Source: Boswellia sacra (taxonomy: Eukaryota; Streptophyta; Magnoliopsida; Sapindales; Burseraceae). Taken from it: 64,000 nt of DNA. The notes beneath the pieces are model-generated. The model ran no database searches, was not told the origin of the DNA, and saw only the letters and a list, made by a program, of their open reading frames with translations. The stretch spans positions 346,001 through 410,000 of the forward strand of contig SNVD02011224.1 in assembly GCA_013180625.2 (NCBI GenBank). The letters are read 5' to 3'. Every line of letters begins with the position of its first letter. The stretch's first letter is position 1. Of this stretch, positions 46,648 through 59,335 are shown in pieces. The translations under genes and the position numbers were made by a program.

Positions 46648-46733
46648 GATGATTACTTTTTCGCTCTCTCCTCTGTGTGCGAGTGCTTAATTTGCTTCGT
46701 GATGGATGAGATCTCTTGCATGGATTTATGTCA

Positions 46734-46742
46734 ATTTATAAT
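46734..46742 (-). promoter_or_regulatory. Probable TATA box of GLP unit D
   Basis: ATTATAAAT on the minus strand, about 90 bp upstream of the ATG at 46647. Confidence 0.6.
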
Positions 46743-47028
46743 GCAAGTCACTGAACTAGCTAGCACTAGTTTGTGCTTCCCTACTGGAAGCAGACAAAGA
46801 CTAGACAATTAACAAGTCCTCGTTAGTTATCTATTTTCTATTCCCTGTAAGAACAATTCTTCAACAACTACAAGCGTCATTTTCAATTAACTAATTGTTG
46901 TATGCTTTAGGATAATATATTTTTGGCATTAAATCATCAATGAAGTGCAGGGCTTTTTGACTTGTGTCACTGGCCAGCACCGCGGATGCATCCCGGAATG
47001 GAAGGTGTTGTCTTCTAATATAAATCAT

Positions 47029-47031
<3 letters not shown>

Positions 47032-47061
<30 letters not shown>
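47032..47061. repeat. (AT)n microsatellite
   Basis: Fifteen AT units. Confidence 0.95.
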
Positions 47062-47065
<4 letters not shown>

Positions 47066-47724
47066 AAGAGATCTTTCAACGTAAAACTAGATGTAATTTT
47101 TCAAACATTAATTTACAAAATCTAATAGCCGAGATAATTGATGAGTTAGTAGCATGAACTGCAATTTTTTGACTTATATTTATGTATAGTAATTAAAGGA
47201 TAAAAACATCATAAACAATATATTATAATTAATTATCATTATCTCATGCTATTCTTACATTCTTATATCTGTGGAACAATTGACCTAAAGAGGAGTTAGG
47301 ATATATATCTCGTATCTGTAATATGCCTTCTAAATTGTTTATATAATTTTTTTTTAATTATGTATAAAAACAAACTGAATTTTGCACTTTGAAAATGCAA
47401 CATTCTGATAAAACAGTTGTAAATGATTTCTTGTGATTACAAGAACAATGAAAACACTTTTAGTTCTGGGAATTTAGTTTTCAGATTTTCCTAAAAATAA
47501 AAAGTACGTTTTCCAAATTTCATTTTTAATTATCAAATATGGAATTCTTTTGTCTGTTTTTGGATTTGTGGCCAAACTCAAGATATTTTTCTTAAAATAT
47601 GGTAACATGCCACACCAACTCTCAAGCTAGCTACTGGAATAATTTGATGGCTTTTTCTATTTTTTCTAGTTCTTTTAATTTTTCCCTTTTATAATAAAAT
47701 GTTGATTGTTTTTCTACCTAGAAG

Positions 47725-47782
<58 letters not shown>
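47725..47782. repeat. (TA)n microsatellite
   Basis: About 28 TA units. Confidence 0.95.
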
Positions 47783-47786
<4 letters not shown>

Positions 47787-48901
47787 CTGGATAGAAATGT
47801 CAAATGAGTTATATGATTGAAATGTTATGAAATTATAATAATCTCTATTTAAATATAAAATACAATGCAACTAAAATACAGGAATAAGTATAGTACGAGT
47901 ACAATACATGATAAATACAGCGTAATTATCCGTATTATGTTTAAAAAATAAGATCTATTACAATATTTAAGCCTACTTCATACGTCTAAATTTTTGAATT
48001 TCCACTAAAAACAGTGGTGTAATGAGCAGATTAGTTGTCCGTCATGATTCATGAAATTAAAAAAATAATTAAATTAACAAGAGAATATTATATCAAGAGG
48101 ACAGGAGTGGTTCATGTTTGTTAGCCTTCACAATCAATAATGTCAAATCATACGAGTGCTGGGCGTTAAACCACCGAGAAGTTTTTTATATTTACGTTAT
48201 GTAATTATATAACACAACTCCAGGAGGTTGAATTCTTTTAGCCCATTGAAATCTATTAGCTAACTATAAAAACATTGATTATCCACTACCCACATGACAT
48301 AAAATTATTTATTGGATGAATATCAATCAACGATATGTTTTGATGTAATGGCCCACTAAATTCATTCTTGATTATATAATTAATTAATTAAAATATTTCA
48401 ATTTGCCATGAGTTGAAAACACCTTCTCAGTCGAATAGTTGGTCCAATCCCCATATTTGTTTAATACAGAATTGGTACTGGTCATATATATTCGGTAAAC
48501 TTTTGGATACATATTAACTAATCCGTATTAACTTAATTTAACATGACGTTGTCTATGCCTCCGCAGGTTTGGTTTTTAAATGGATACTTGCTACCTTGCT
48601 TGATCAAATTTACAATTGATTATAAGATTAGTTTTGATATTTTAATTCCATGTGCGTGGTTCAACCATACAACTTTTGAGAACTAAAATACTAGATTTGC
48701 CTAGGTTATATTCTCCCATTAAAGGAAATTTCGAGACTGTTTTATATTGTTGTGTTTTGAACTAAAGAAGCTAAAATTAATAATGTTACAGCTCGCTCCT
48801 AATTATTATTCCAAATTTTTATCCTAATTAATTGATATATATTTTATGTAACAATTATATGGCTGGGTATCATATAGGACTGAATATATATATATATATA
48901 T

Positions 48902-49420
48902 TGTTGAAATAGAAATCCTTTTCCTATTTAGGATTAGATTAATTAATAGATTCATGTTTAGGATATTAGTTAACTGTGAATTATTTTTCCTCTAAGATTA
49001 TGACTTATCTTATTTAGGATTATACATCTAATTTCCTATTTATTTAGGAAAGTTATCCTAGCTTGGGCTATGTTGTCTAATACTATTAGAATTAGTTATC
49101 CTACTAGTTTGGAGAGTATAATAGTATAAATAGGTGATCTCTAGTAATGCTTTAATATAACATATGGCATAACACACAAAGCTCTATTGAAGGCTGTATG
49201 ACAGCTTCTAGTTGAGAGGAGGATTCTCCAAAATCTTATAAGTGCTTCTTTTTGTAGTGAAGAGTATATTTCTTGGTCGGCCTTGTGGACATAGGCATAT
49301 TGCCGAACCACATAAATCTTGCGTGTTTTCTCTTGCATCTCTATTTTTCTCTACTTTATTCTTTCCTTGGGTGATATTTTGAGCCTATTAATCTTGTATT
49401 TGACGTTATATTGACCAACA
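48902..49420 (+). repeat. copia-2 5' LTR
   Basis: 519 bp, TGTTGAAATAG...TTGACCAACA, with a repeated ATTTAGGATTA-type word in U3. Confidence 0.88.
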
Positions 49421-49421
49421 A

Positions 49422-49434
49422 TTGGTATCAGAGC
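49422..49434 (+). other. copia-2 primer-binding site
   Basis: TTGGTATCAGAGC, complementary to the 3' end of initiator tRNA-Met. Confidence 0.9.
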
Positions 49435-49479
49435 TTGGTTTTGGCTGTGTTATAGATTTGGATTTGTGGTGTGATCACT

Positions 49480-49706
49480 ACAAGAAAAATAGGAATAGAT
49501 GATAGAAACAAACAATCATAAATGGGGGTGGATGATAGAGAATCAAACAGTCATCTATGTCATTGTCACTCATTCATGATAGAGAAAAAGTCTATCATCA
49601 ACTTAGTGATAGTTTTTACATGTCATACATCTATCACACTAGGTAATTAATTTTATAATTTTGTGATAGTTTTTACATGTCATACGTCTATCACACTAGG
49701 TAAATA
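49480..49706. repeat. Subterminal repeats of the CACTA element (left)
   Basis: GATGATAGA words and a two-copy ~59-bp unit (GTGATAGTTTTTACATGTCATAC...TCACACTAGGTAA) at about 49606 and 49663. Confidence 0.8.
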
Positions 49707-52334
49707 ATTATTTAATAATCCTTAAAAAATTTTGGTGGGAAATTATTTTTCCTTTTTTAGTTTGGAAATTTTGGCGGGAAAATTATTTTTTTTGGATTCT
49801 AGTTTAATTTTGGCAGAATAATTTTGATGCCAAAATTATTGGTTAAGTTTTGGCGGGTAACTTATGTTGTTTGTGACAGAATATATGATTGGAACCTTCT
49901 TTCACAATATTTGCATAGAATTGATTTTTTTATTTAATTTATTCATTCTGGTATCTAAAATTCATTTACAAATTCAATATGAACTAAAATTAAAGTGCGC
50001 ATCCAATTGAGTCCAAAACCATTTCATATTAATGAGATCCACATAACAATATATCGAATAAGTTTCATAGATCAATTGATGTATCATTTCCAATACATAA
50101 GCTGAACCATTTCAATAACTACGGACAACAAATTGTAATTCTAATTCTAATAAAAAAGTAACAACAAATGGTAGCTAACCAAAGCAAACTTCAAACAATT
50201 TGTTCTATGGCCAACCGAATCAGCAATAGTTGATATATTGGCAAGAAATTATACACCCTTTCTGCTGTCGCTACTCATCACTGGTAACAAACTTTGTTTA
50301 ACACTACAGAAACTTATCAACACGTTCTCCTTGTTCAGCAACCACAAACACATCATTCTACCAACTAGATGAAGCATATCTAACAGGTCAGGAATAGGAT
50401 TGGAACTGCTGAAATCAATAATAATAAGGAAAAAAAAGTTTCAAACCAAGAAAAAGGCATGTTTACCTTAATATTGAGCCCACTGAATCATTTTGAAGGC
50501 CCAAATGTAAAATGCCCACTGGTGGTTAATTCTGCCATAAGACCATTTTTGAAGGCTTCAAACAATTACTGTTTTGTTCAGCTTTAACAAAGATTAATTA
50601 AATTTTCTTTCTGTTAGCTACTCAGCATAGTACATAAAAAGTAACCTATTGATTTTCTTGTCTAATTAAAAAATAAAGAATTTGAAAAGGACTAGGAATT
50701 GATAAATGGTTACATAGAATAACTAATCAATTTTATATTCGGGCCATGAAGCACATTTTTTGAGTTAGATCTTGCATGTATCTTATCCCACCGTTCCACT
50801 GGAAAAAGAGATTGTCTTATGGTTAAATTATTTAGCATTGCCTTCCACAATTTCTAAATAGAAGAAAACAAAATGCAACTTAAGCCTAACATCGCATATT
50901 TAATTTGCAAACACTCTTCCGTGCGGCAAACTACTTCATTAAGATGATAAATATCATTATTTGGGGAAGATTTGACAATAATATAAAGAAAATAAATTTA
51001 AAACTAGATAAAACAAATATAAAACTAGTAAAAAGAAAAGAAAAAAGAGGGAACAAACTTAGCAAGTGAATATAATTCTTTGAAAGGAATGGATATTAAA
51101 TTATTTATGCCTATAAGCAAAATTCACAATAAATCAAACATAACTTGCTACAAATGCAATGTTGTTCTGTCCATACTTTTCACCGAAGAATAACTATTCC
51201 ACCAGTTCAGTAAAGAAAATAAAAGCTGAGCAACAACATGAGAATTAATCAAGATGATGTTTGATCTATAGAGTAATCACAATTATGAAACTACAATCCT
51301 TGATTAATATAGTAAGAAACACCCACTATCAGGAAAGAACCAAAACCAGTTATTACAGCTTCCATCTATTGGTCATGGCTGTAGCTTACTATTAGAAGTT
51401 CAAGAAGACGCTATGCAGAATGACTAACTGATTCTGAACCCATTTGACAACATACATAACTAAGGACATGGGTAGGTGGATGATACATCCTCATTCTAAA
51501 CTATATACTCCTTTTTGACTAATATACTTTCTTAAGTACTCATTTTTTACACTCAAATTTCCTATCTCCCATAGTTACATGTTTAGCCCTCAGTCATTTC
51601 CCTTGTCCATATGATGCCTTTGGTTTGAACCTTACATGCTTACAAAGAGGCGTGTCTTGAAATGTAATACCAAAAACATATTGAATCATCTGAATAGAAT
51701 CTCGCTCCTAAAATCAACTACAAGAGCCAAAAAAAAAACCATTAAAGTAATTATTTCATAAATATAGTCACCAAGCAAGCAAGTTCATTCATCTTTAACT
51801 CTAAATTCATTGATTCAAATGAATTCTATTCATTGCTACTAACATTCTGAGTGTCTGCCTTCAACAGAATCTAACGTTCATTGAAACTGATGTGTATGCC
51901 AATTTGTAACTAAGAAACCTAAGCAATGCTTTTCATACCTTCAGCTTAGGTCAGACATTTTTTATTGCCAGTCTCCTTTAGAGCAATATTCAATAACCGT
52001 GAAAGATTTTCTACATGATTACACCATAGCCCTTTTGTTGATATATTTGAACATTTATCTATAACATGTAAATTAACCATATAAATTATCATTACTAAAA
52101 GTCAATGTAATTGAACTTACCACTGGAAACTTCATTTCTCTTTGTTATAACCTCTGCAACCATTCGATAATTGTCACTCACAGGATCATTTAGCAATCGT
52201 GCTAGATGCTTTAAATGAATAACCTTAACTGCTACCCAGAAAAGTTGGCCAGTTTATGAGTTAGAGCTTCCAAACCTAATAAGGTTGCAAAACATTATAA
52301 AAATGTTGTTTTTTTTTTTCAATTCTTTGTCTAG

Positions 52335-52562
52335 TTAAAAAAGATAAAAATTTGAGAAATGAATAAAATGAACCCATTCTGAGACTTTGACGAAAACTTG
52401 ATGAGATCCAATAAAAGGAAGAACATCATCATCACATTGAGCAACTCTAGGATATGATGAAACTGAAACACAAGGCAATGCAAGGAGTTGATCGGTTGAA
52501 GTGGCTGTGTGTTGAGGACGAGGAGGAGAATTAGAACTAACAAGAGAGAAAATTTCCAAGCC
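52335..52562 (-). pseudogene. Exon-like fragment in CACTA element
   Basis: An open minus-strand frame follows a possible acceptor (TTAAG). It reads LVSSNSPPRPQHTATST and continues through LPFIGSHQVFVKVSEW to a possible donor (GGTTCATT). The composition is protein-like, but I do not recognise the family. It is probably a captured host exon or part of a decayed CACTA gene. Confidence 0.35.
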
Positions 52563-53239
52563 TTAATCTTCTAAGTTGATAGTTTCTACGATGTCTAACA
52601 AGATGTTTTTCCCTCTCTTCAACACTCGTAGATCATCTTCTTTGTCTATCCCTTAAACACCGTCATTTTCTCTCTTCTCCTTGTGCAACTTTCTAAACTC
52701 TGATCTCCCCATCCCTTTCATCACATTCAACCAACCAAACCAAATTCTGCAACCAACCAAACCAAATTCAACCAACCAATAAAGTTGATAGTTTCATCAC
52801 ATTCATAGCCAGTTTTGCCAAATCAGTCTTTGCCACATAAGGTTTTGCCATGGTGGCTCTCTGTTCTGCGTCTGGCTATAATTGTCAAAATCATCTCCTA
52901 CTCTTTTTCCATTTAAACATTAACTCGAAGAAGCCCTATTTTCTCTTGACAATCTTTATTGTTTGTTGTCTCTACCATAATTTAAGTAACTGTCAGCAGC
53001 AACTTTAGTGTAAAAGCATGTCAAAAAGCGTCTCCAGTAATAAAGAATAATGCAAAAACTCATTCGTACAACCATGACAAGAAATACTATTTTCAGTGAA
53101 AAATCTGACTAGAAGTTAAAAAAGGGTTGAGAAATTTAACAAAAACATTAATCTTTGGACTCTACTCATTTCAGATTCTATTCATTTATCAATTAAAAAC
53201 TAATAATCTAATCATAATTATCAAAAGCAATATAAATCT

Positions 53240-53352
53240 AACCTTGAAATTGAATCTGAGGAAGGTAACTCAAGACCACCACTACCACCGCTTGACTTCT
53301 GTGGCTACGTCCATGATTGGTAAGGAGCTGGTGCTTTTCTATACCAAATAGG
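53240..53352 (-). pseudogene. Second exon-like fragment in CACTA element
   Basis: The minus-strand frame SSGGSGGLELPSSDSISR ends at a good donor (AAG then GTTAGA). A stop lies upstream, in WT*PQK. Product unknown. It may belong with the fragment at 52335-52562. Confidence 0.25.
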
Positions 53353-53997
53353 CACACCATGATCCAAATATTCTCAGTTCAGTTTTCAGGTTTGGAAATG
53401 AGTAGAGGTGTGAAGGCCAGAATTAGTGAATAAATATTCATTCAAACTCAAATTCAATCAAGTTACAGTTAATACCAGAATTGACTAAACCTTAACAAAG
53501 AAACTTAATAAGAATCCAAGTGTAGTCGTTTTTTCATGTTTTTCTTGTTTTCATTTTCATATAGTTGCCACATAGAACGTGTAATAGGCATTTGAATAAT
53601 TACTAGAATCCTTTTCAACCCATTTTGTGGTCATCTACTGAGTCTTTGTTAAAATACAGATAGAGCCAACTAGTTCCAAAATTCTTTAGAAAAGCCCCCA
53701 GTAAACTCCAATAAAATTCGTCAAGAAATCACCCTAAGTTTCACAAAATGGGACTTCCATATCTCAAAAACCAAGTGCTTTACTTATAGTTAGGCTAGAG
53801 CTGAAAGAAACTCCTCCTTAAAACAAGGTTCCATCTAATCAAATTACAGTTAAAGAATAATTAATTGTTTTTTTTAATTTATATCAGTAGCGAAAGCAGA
53901 GCATAAACAGAACTCAATACATGAACATCCAAAACCTATATAAAAAAAAAAAAAGAAGTTAAACCAAACTCATATTCCAATACAAAATACAGTAAAA

Positions 53998-54339
53998 CTA
54001 AGCAACCTTGAGTACAGATTCCCAATGCAGAGCAATAATTCTCTCATGAAGAGCTTCAAGCTCAATCCCTAGCAAGAGCTTGTTGGAATTAGTACGCCTC
54101 TTCCTCTCAAGCACTGCCTTTGTTGCCTTTCTTCGTAATATCATCAATACTGTCTTCTTTGATGCTATCTTCTGGTTGACTTTCTCTTTCCATTCTTTGG
54201 CCTTTCTCGCTTTTAACTTGGTAAAATCAACTGCTCCTTTTCTTTGGGTTTTCTCAGGATTGGTGTTATTGGAAGAGATGGTGAGTGGTTCTATTCTGGG
54301 TTTATTTTTGGGTTTGGAAATGAGTAGAGGTGTGGAGGT
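53998..54339 (-). CDS. Lys/Arg-rich open frame in CACTA element, unknown
   Basis: 113 codons open between a TGA at 54340-54342 and TAG at 53998-54000, with no ATG at the left end (TSTPLLISKPKNKPRIEPL). The middle is strongly basic and predicted helical (KLKARKAKEWKEKVNQKI, LRRKATKAVLERKRR). It ends LHERIIALHWESVLKVA. It could be a last exon or a gene whose start was lost next to the ATG at 54343. I recognise no family. It is close to the right end, where CACTA elements carry either their own genes or captured ones. Confidence 0.4.
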   Translation of the reverse strand, partial: TSTPLLISKPKNKPRIEPLTISSNNTNPEKTQRKGAVDFTKLKARKAKEWKEKVNQKIASKKTVLMILRRKATKAVLERKRRTNSNKLLLGIELEALHERIIALHWESVLKVA

Positions 54340-55056
54340 TCATTAGAGGGGCTTGAGGTTGGTTTCAAGTAAGTGGTTAAATTTCGATAGGTAGGGATAG
54401 GTGGAGGCAGAGAGGGAGGCCATGTGGAGAGATAGGGATAGGTGCTTTTCTAGGGTTGGGGTGCTATTTGAGACAGTGCGTGTTCGTGATGATCAAGCGT
54501 TGGGGTGAGTGTTATGAGTGTTTAGGTTTTAGTTATGTTTAGGTTTAAACGCATCGTTTCCATATATTTTAAAAAAATTATTTGAATATTAAAACGGAGC
54601 GTTTTTCTTTTTTAATAAAATATCAATTTAAAATCTGGTCAACCATGGTCAATGGTAAATTTTTATCACAAAGTTTTTGACAGAGTTAATTTCTATCACT
54701 ATTCTATCATCAAATTTTGATAGACAAAAAATATATCTCAAATATATCATTAAGTTTCTAATAGACTATAATTCTATTATGATTCTGTCATCCTTTTATG
54801 ATACAATGAATTTTATCATAAAAGGTAAGTCATCTGTTCTCATTTTTCTTGTAGTGTGAATAGTTATGGTCTAGGTAAGCTTTGTCAAAAAGTCTAGATT
54901 ATCTAGGGAGGTTGGATTTTAAGTGGGACCATTTGTGACCTCTCTAATCTTTCCTGGGAGCTTACTTAGTGGGTACTATTATTGTTACGGTGAAAATTTG
55001 CAAAAGCCAAAGTTGTTGTCAAAACACAATGTCGGTGTTTCGAGTTCAAGTTAAAT

Positions 55057-55941
55057 ATGTCATCTGGTTCCACCAAATTTGAGGTGTCAAAATTCAATGG
55101 TTCTAATTACATAATGTGGAAGTTGAAGATGCGAGCGACTCTCGTAAAGGATGGATATGCAATAGCTTTAAACGGAAAGGAGGCAAAACCTAAGGAGATG
55201 ACTGATATAATTTTTACAAAGAAAGACGAATTGGCCATGACAGATCTTCATCTTGCATTAGATGAGATTGCTTTATTCAACGTATCTAGAGAAACTATAG
55301 CTAAAGGTTTGTGGGACAAACTACTATTCATCTATAAGGGGAAATCCATGTCTAATATGATCTCTTTAAGGAAGAAGCTTTACAACCTTAAAATGGAGGA
55401 AGGGTCCTTTTTTCAGCAGCGCTTGAATGAGTTTAATGGCTTGATTAGTAGATTAGCAACTATAGATACAAACATCCATGAGAATGAAAAAGCTACTCTA
55501 CTGCTTTGCTTTTTGCTTGATTCATAGGATGCCTTAGTGATGAATATTAATAAAGATGCATCTCTTACTTACAAATCCATGGAATCTTTATTGTTGATCA
55601 AAGAGGCATGAAGAAAATCAAATGGTGGTTGTTCAGGTGATGCAGGTGGCCATAAATCCAAATCCAAGTCAAGGGGTAGGAAAAAGCGAAACTATTGGAA
55701 TTGCGAAAGACCAGGCCATATGAGAAAAGATTGTAGATTTACAAAGGAAAAAGATTCGACGCATAAAATACATGCGTTAGAATCAAAGGATTCCCAAGTT
55801 AACATTTTTGAACATAAAAATTCATATGAAAAGGGAGAGGTATTGTTGGTTGTCCAGGAAGGTATGCAACATCAATGGGTTTTAGATTCGGCTACTTCAT
55901 TTCATATGACACCAGATCGAGATTGGTTTCATACTTATTGA
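55057..55941 (+). pseudogene. copia-2 gag and protease region
   Basis: ATG at 55057 opens a UBN2-type gag domain (FEVSKFNGSNYIMWKLKM ... LISRLATIDTNIHENEKA). A TAG at 55525 stops it where related elements have Trp (DS*DALVM). A TGA follows near 55608. The zinc knuckle reads YWNCERPGHMRKDC, with the first Cys lost. The protease motif is WVLDSATSFHMTP, DSG having become DSA. Frame 1 is shared by all these blocks, so the decay here is mainly by nonsense changes. Confidence 0.85.
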
Positions 55942-56049
55942 TCGAGTGGAGGGATTGTTTACATGAGTGATAACAACACATGTAAAATAGTGGGAGTTGG
56001 AGATGTTCAAATAAAAATGTTTGATGGTTCTACACGTACTATTTCTGGT

Positions 56050-57060
56050 TTATGACACGCACAGGATCTTCGAAAGAGTGTTTTGTCATTGGGAAATTTT
56101 GATTAAGACAGCTTCAAATTTTTGGGAAAAAATAGTAGAATGAAGATAGTTAAAGAAGCTCTAGTAGTTGTAAAGGGAGAACTGATAGGTGGTTTGTACC
56201 ATTTGATAGGAGATACCATAGTCAACGAATATGTAATTGCTAACTTTGTGTCAGATTTAACGTTAATTTGGCATAGATGTTTAGGGCACATGAGCAAGCA
56301 AGGACTGAAGTTACTCCTCGATAGAAATTTATTGCCTACATTAAAATTTATTGATTTAGATTTTTGTGAAAACTATCTCTATGGAAAGCATCATAGAACA
56401 AGTTTCCCTTCATCCACTACTAGAAGTGAGGATGTATTAGACTTGATACATTCTGATATTTGGGAGGCTCCAATTGCATCTTTTCGAGGTGCAAAGTATT
56501 TATCCCTTTCATTGATGACTTCTCTAAAAAAGTTTGGGTGTATAAGCTCAAAAGGAAGAATGAAGCTTTTGATTGTTTTACAAAGTTTAAGGCTTTAGTG
56601 GAAAATCAAAAAGAGAAAAAGTTTAAGTGTTTGAGAAATCGATAATGGAGGAGAGTACATCTCATTAGAGATTAAGGGTTTTTGTAATAAACATGGCATA
56701 GTGAAGCATTTGACGGTTCCAGGAACCCTGCAACAAAATGGAGTGGCTAAAAGGATGAGTCATACACTCATGGATCGTGCTAAGAGCATGTTGAGTTATG
56801 CTGGGCTGGACCAATGTTTTTGGGCAGAGGCAGTACACATCGTGTGTTAGCTGGTAAATTGTTCTCCTAGTATTGCACTGGATTACCAGATTCCTGAAGA
56901 GATAGGGTTAGAGAAACCTGTCAATTATTGACTCCTTCGTATATTTGGTTGTGATGCTTATATTTGGATTCCTAAAGAGCAAAGAACTAAGCTGAATATT
57001 ACATCTAGAAAGTATGTTTTTCTCGGCTATGCAGATGGAACGAAGAGATACAGATTGTGG
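56050..57060 (+). pseudogene. copia-2 integrase region
   Basis: The pre-integrase His-Cys region is WHRCLGHMSKQGL...CENYLYGKH (about 56270-56395). The core begins with LIHSDIWEAP. A frameshift near 56500 moves FIDDFSKKVWVY to another frame. DNGGEY is kept near 56641 in a third frame, and QQNGVAKRM follows. Stops occur at 56848 and 56929. Confidence 0.85.
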
Positions 57061-57399
57061 ACCTTACTACTCACAAGGTTATTATTAGCGGAGATGTTGT
57101 CTTCAATGAAATTTCAATGCAAAAACCAAACTCACAAACAATGGAAATGGTAGAATTTGAAACTTCACGTGAAGTTCAAGATCAACAGGATCAACAAGTT
57201 GTGAAATAGTTGAATATGGTGATTATAATAATGACCATGAAATAAAAGAGGTTGAAACTGAAGAAAATCAAAGCCAACCTGTTAGAGATTGAAGGCCCTT
57301 AGTTTGGCTCAAAGATTATGTCATCGCTTATGCTTGTATCACTGAAGAGCATGAGCCTTGTTCATATTAAGAAGTCTGTGAATCCTAAGATGCTACTCA

Positions 57400-58780
57400 A
57401 TGAAGAGCAGTTATGGAAGAGGAGATTGAGGCTCTACACAAAAACAAAATGTGGGAATTAGTTCAATTACCTATAGAGAGAAAGGCTATTGGTCACAAAT
57501 GGGTTTACAATCTCAAGAGAGACGCTAATGGGAATATCAAAAGATAGAAAGCTCAGTTAGTGGTAAAAGGCTATGCTCAAAGATCCAGTATCGACTTCGA
57601 TGAGATTTTCTCTCTAGTTGTTCGTTTAAGTACAATTCGTATAGGTTGACCAAATCACTGCGCGAATTAAAATAGGTACCAAGGTGTCAATATAAACGAT
57701 TTGATTCTTTCATTTAAACGATTTGATTCTTTCATTTTGAGCTTAGGATTTTAAAGATGTGAAGCTGATCATTGTGCCTACTTCATGGTTATGGTGACTC
57801 CATGATCTTGTTATTATATGTGGATGATATGTTATTTGTTGGTACTAGTATAAATGGTATTGCAAACTTGAAAGCTCATTTGGCTAGGAAATTTTACATG
57901 AAAGATTTAGGACCTGCTAGTAGGATTTTTGGGATGATAGTATTACGAGACATAAAGAATAGGAAAGTCTTGCTAACTTAGAGAAGTCATTTTGAAAAGA
58001 TCTTACACCACTTCAATATGCAAGCTGCAAAACCAATCTATACTCCAATTTTTGTTGGTTATAAATTGTCTTCAGATCAATCACCTGGCACTAAAGCAGA
58101 GAAGGTAGATATGTCTCGAGTGTCATATTCATTGGCAATAACAAGCCTTATGTTTTCCATTACATGTACTAGACCCGACATTGCATATGCAGTGGGAGTT
58201 GTGCGTAAATGCATGGCTAATCCAAGTAGAGATCATTGGGCTATAGTGAAGTGGATTCTTTGTTACTTGAAGGTATTTCAGAGGCTGTATTATGTTATAA
58301 TGATCAAAATTTGCAGTTGGTTGGGTTTGTGGACTCATATTTTATGGTAGATCGAGATAGAAGAAAGTCTACCACTGGCTATGTATCCTCTATGGCAGAA
58401 GGAGCTATTAACTAGATGTCTAAACTACAATCGAAGGTCGCATTGTCTTCTATAGAAGCTGAGTATATGACAGCTATTGAAGCGTGTAAAGAAGCTACTT
58501 GGGTAAAGAGATTAATTAATGATTTTCAAGTATGACAAAAGGTGATTGTGATTCATTGTGATAGTTAGAGTGCGGTATGTTTTGTTAAAAACCCGGTATT
58601 TCACTCAAGGACAAAGCATATCGAGACTAAGTATCACTTTGCACGTGAAGCTTTGGAAGATGGTCAAATCTCATAGCAGAAGGTTCACATTGACGATAAC
58701 GTGGCAGTTATGATGACTAAGCCTATCACAAAGGAGAAGTTCATTAGATGTAAGACTTCTCTTGGGCTGGATGCTACCTG
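57400..58780 (+). pseudogene. copia-2 reverse transcriptase and RNase H region
   Basis: EEIEALHKNKMWELV and KWVYNLKRDANGNIK mark the N-terminal reverse transcriptase. A deletion of its central part is followed by the catalytic LLLYVDDMLFVGTS (about 57808). RNase H keeps SSIEAEYMTAIEACKEA (about 58448) and FHSRTKHIETKYHF (about 58600). Several stops. Confidence 0.85.
57697..57740. repeat. 22-bp tandem duplication at the RT deletion scar
   Basis: AAACGATTTGATTCTTTCATTT occurs twice head to tail, at the point where reverse transcriptase sequence is missing. Confidence 0.85.
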
Positions 58781-58856
58781 ATCATTGGTAACAAGAAAAT
58801 GGGCAACAACTTTGGAATATTTTCACGATAGAAGAGAAACAAGACTTCAAGTGGGA

Positions 58857-59228
58857 GTCTTTTTCCTATTAGGATTAGATTAATTAATAGATTCCTATTT
58901 ACGATATTTGTTAATTGTGAATCCTTTTTCCTTTAGGATTATGATTTATTTTACTTAGAACTATACACCTAATTTCTATTTATTTAGGAAAGCTATCCTA
59001 TTTTGGGCTATGTTGTCTAATACTATTAGGATTAGTTATCCTACTAGTTTAGGGACTATAGTAGCATAAATAGGTGATCTCTAGTAGTGCTTTGATATAA
59101 CATATGACATAACACACAAAGCTCTATTGAAAGGTGTATGAGAGTTTCTAATTGAGAGGTTGTGAGAATTCTCCAAAAATCTTGTAAGTGTTTCTTTTTC
59201 TAGTAAAGAGTATATTTCTTGGTTGGCA
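58857..59228 (+). repeat. copia-2 3' LTR, truncated at both ends
   Basis: CTTTTTCCTATTAGGATTAG to TATATTTCTTGGTTGGC matches 48921-49290. The TG start and the last about 130 bp are missing. Confidence 0.8.
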
Positions 59229-59335
59229 TCGCAAGTTATATTCGCTAATCTTATCATATATATGAATTCTTTATAATTTTATAAACAATACCAAAACTTT
59301 GACAAAAGTCACATTTTAATTACTAATTTTGAATC
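59229..59335. other. Short AT-rich spacer before gypsy-2
   Basis: No feature recognised. The last five bases, GAATC, should be the gypsy-2 target duplication if the element is complete. Confidence 0.4.

Larger units (their letters stand above)
46743..48901. other. Upstream region of GLP unit D and AT-rich intergenic DNA
   Basis: The first about 180 bp resemble the upstream DNA of units A and B (AGTTTGTGCTTCCCTACTGGAAGCAGAC). The rest has no recognisable gene. Confidence 0.45.
49476..54856. mobile_element. 5.4-kb non-autonomous CACTA transposon
   Basis: The ends are CACTACAAGAAAAAT and ATTTTTCTTGTAGTG, a perfect inverted repeat of 15 bp that is the hallmark of CACTA (En/Spm) elements. TGA lies at 49472-49474 and 54857-54859 as a 3-bp target duplication, with one extra T on the left. 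Subterminal TCTATCA/TGATAGA words repeat at both ends (49498-49700 and 54690-54830), as expected for transposase-binding sites. No TNP2-type transposase frame is recognisable. The interior has exon-like blocks on the minus strand. It inserted into copia-2 between primer site and gag. Confidence 0.92.
48902..59228 (+). mobile_element. Ty1-copia retrotransposon, degenerate (copia-2), split by a CACTA element
   Basis: The 5' LTR is at 48902-49420, then a perfect initiator-Met primer site TTGGTATCAGAGC (49422-49434), then the nested CACTA element (49476-54856). After that come gag, protease, integrase, reverse transcriptase and RNase H in copia order on the plus strand. The purine tract AAGTGGGAG lies near 58848-58856. 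The 3' LTR begins near 58857 with its first bases lost and stops near 59228, before the R-U5 end present in the 5' LTR. No target duplication can be assigned. Multiple stops and frameshifts make it inactive. Confidence 0.88.
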
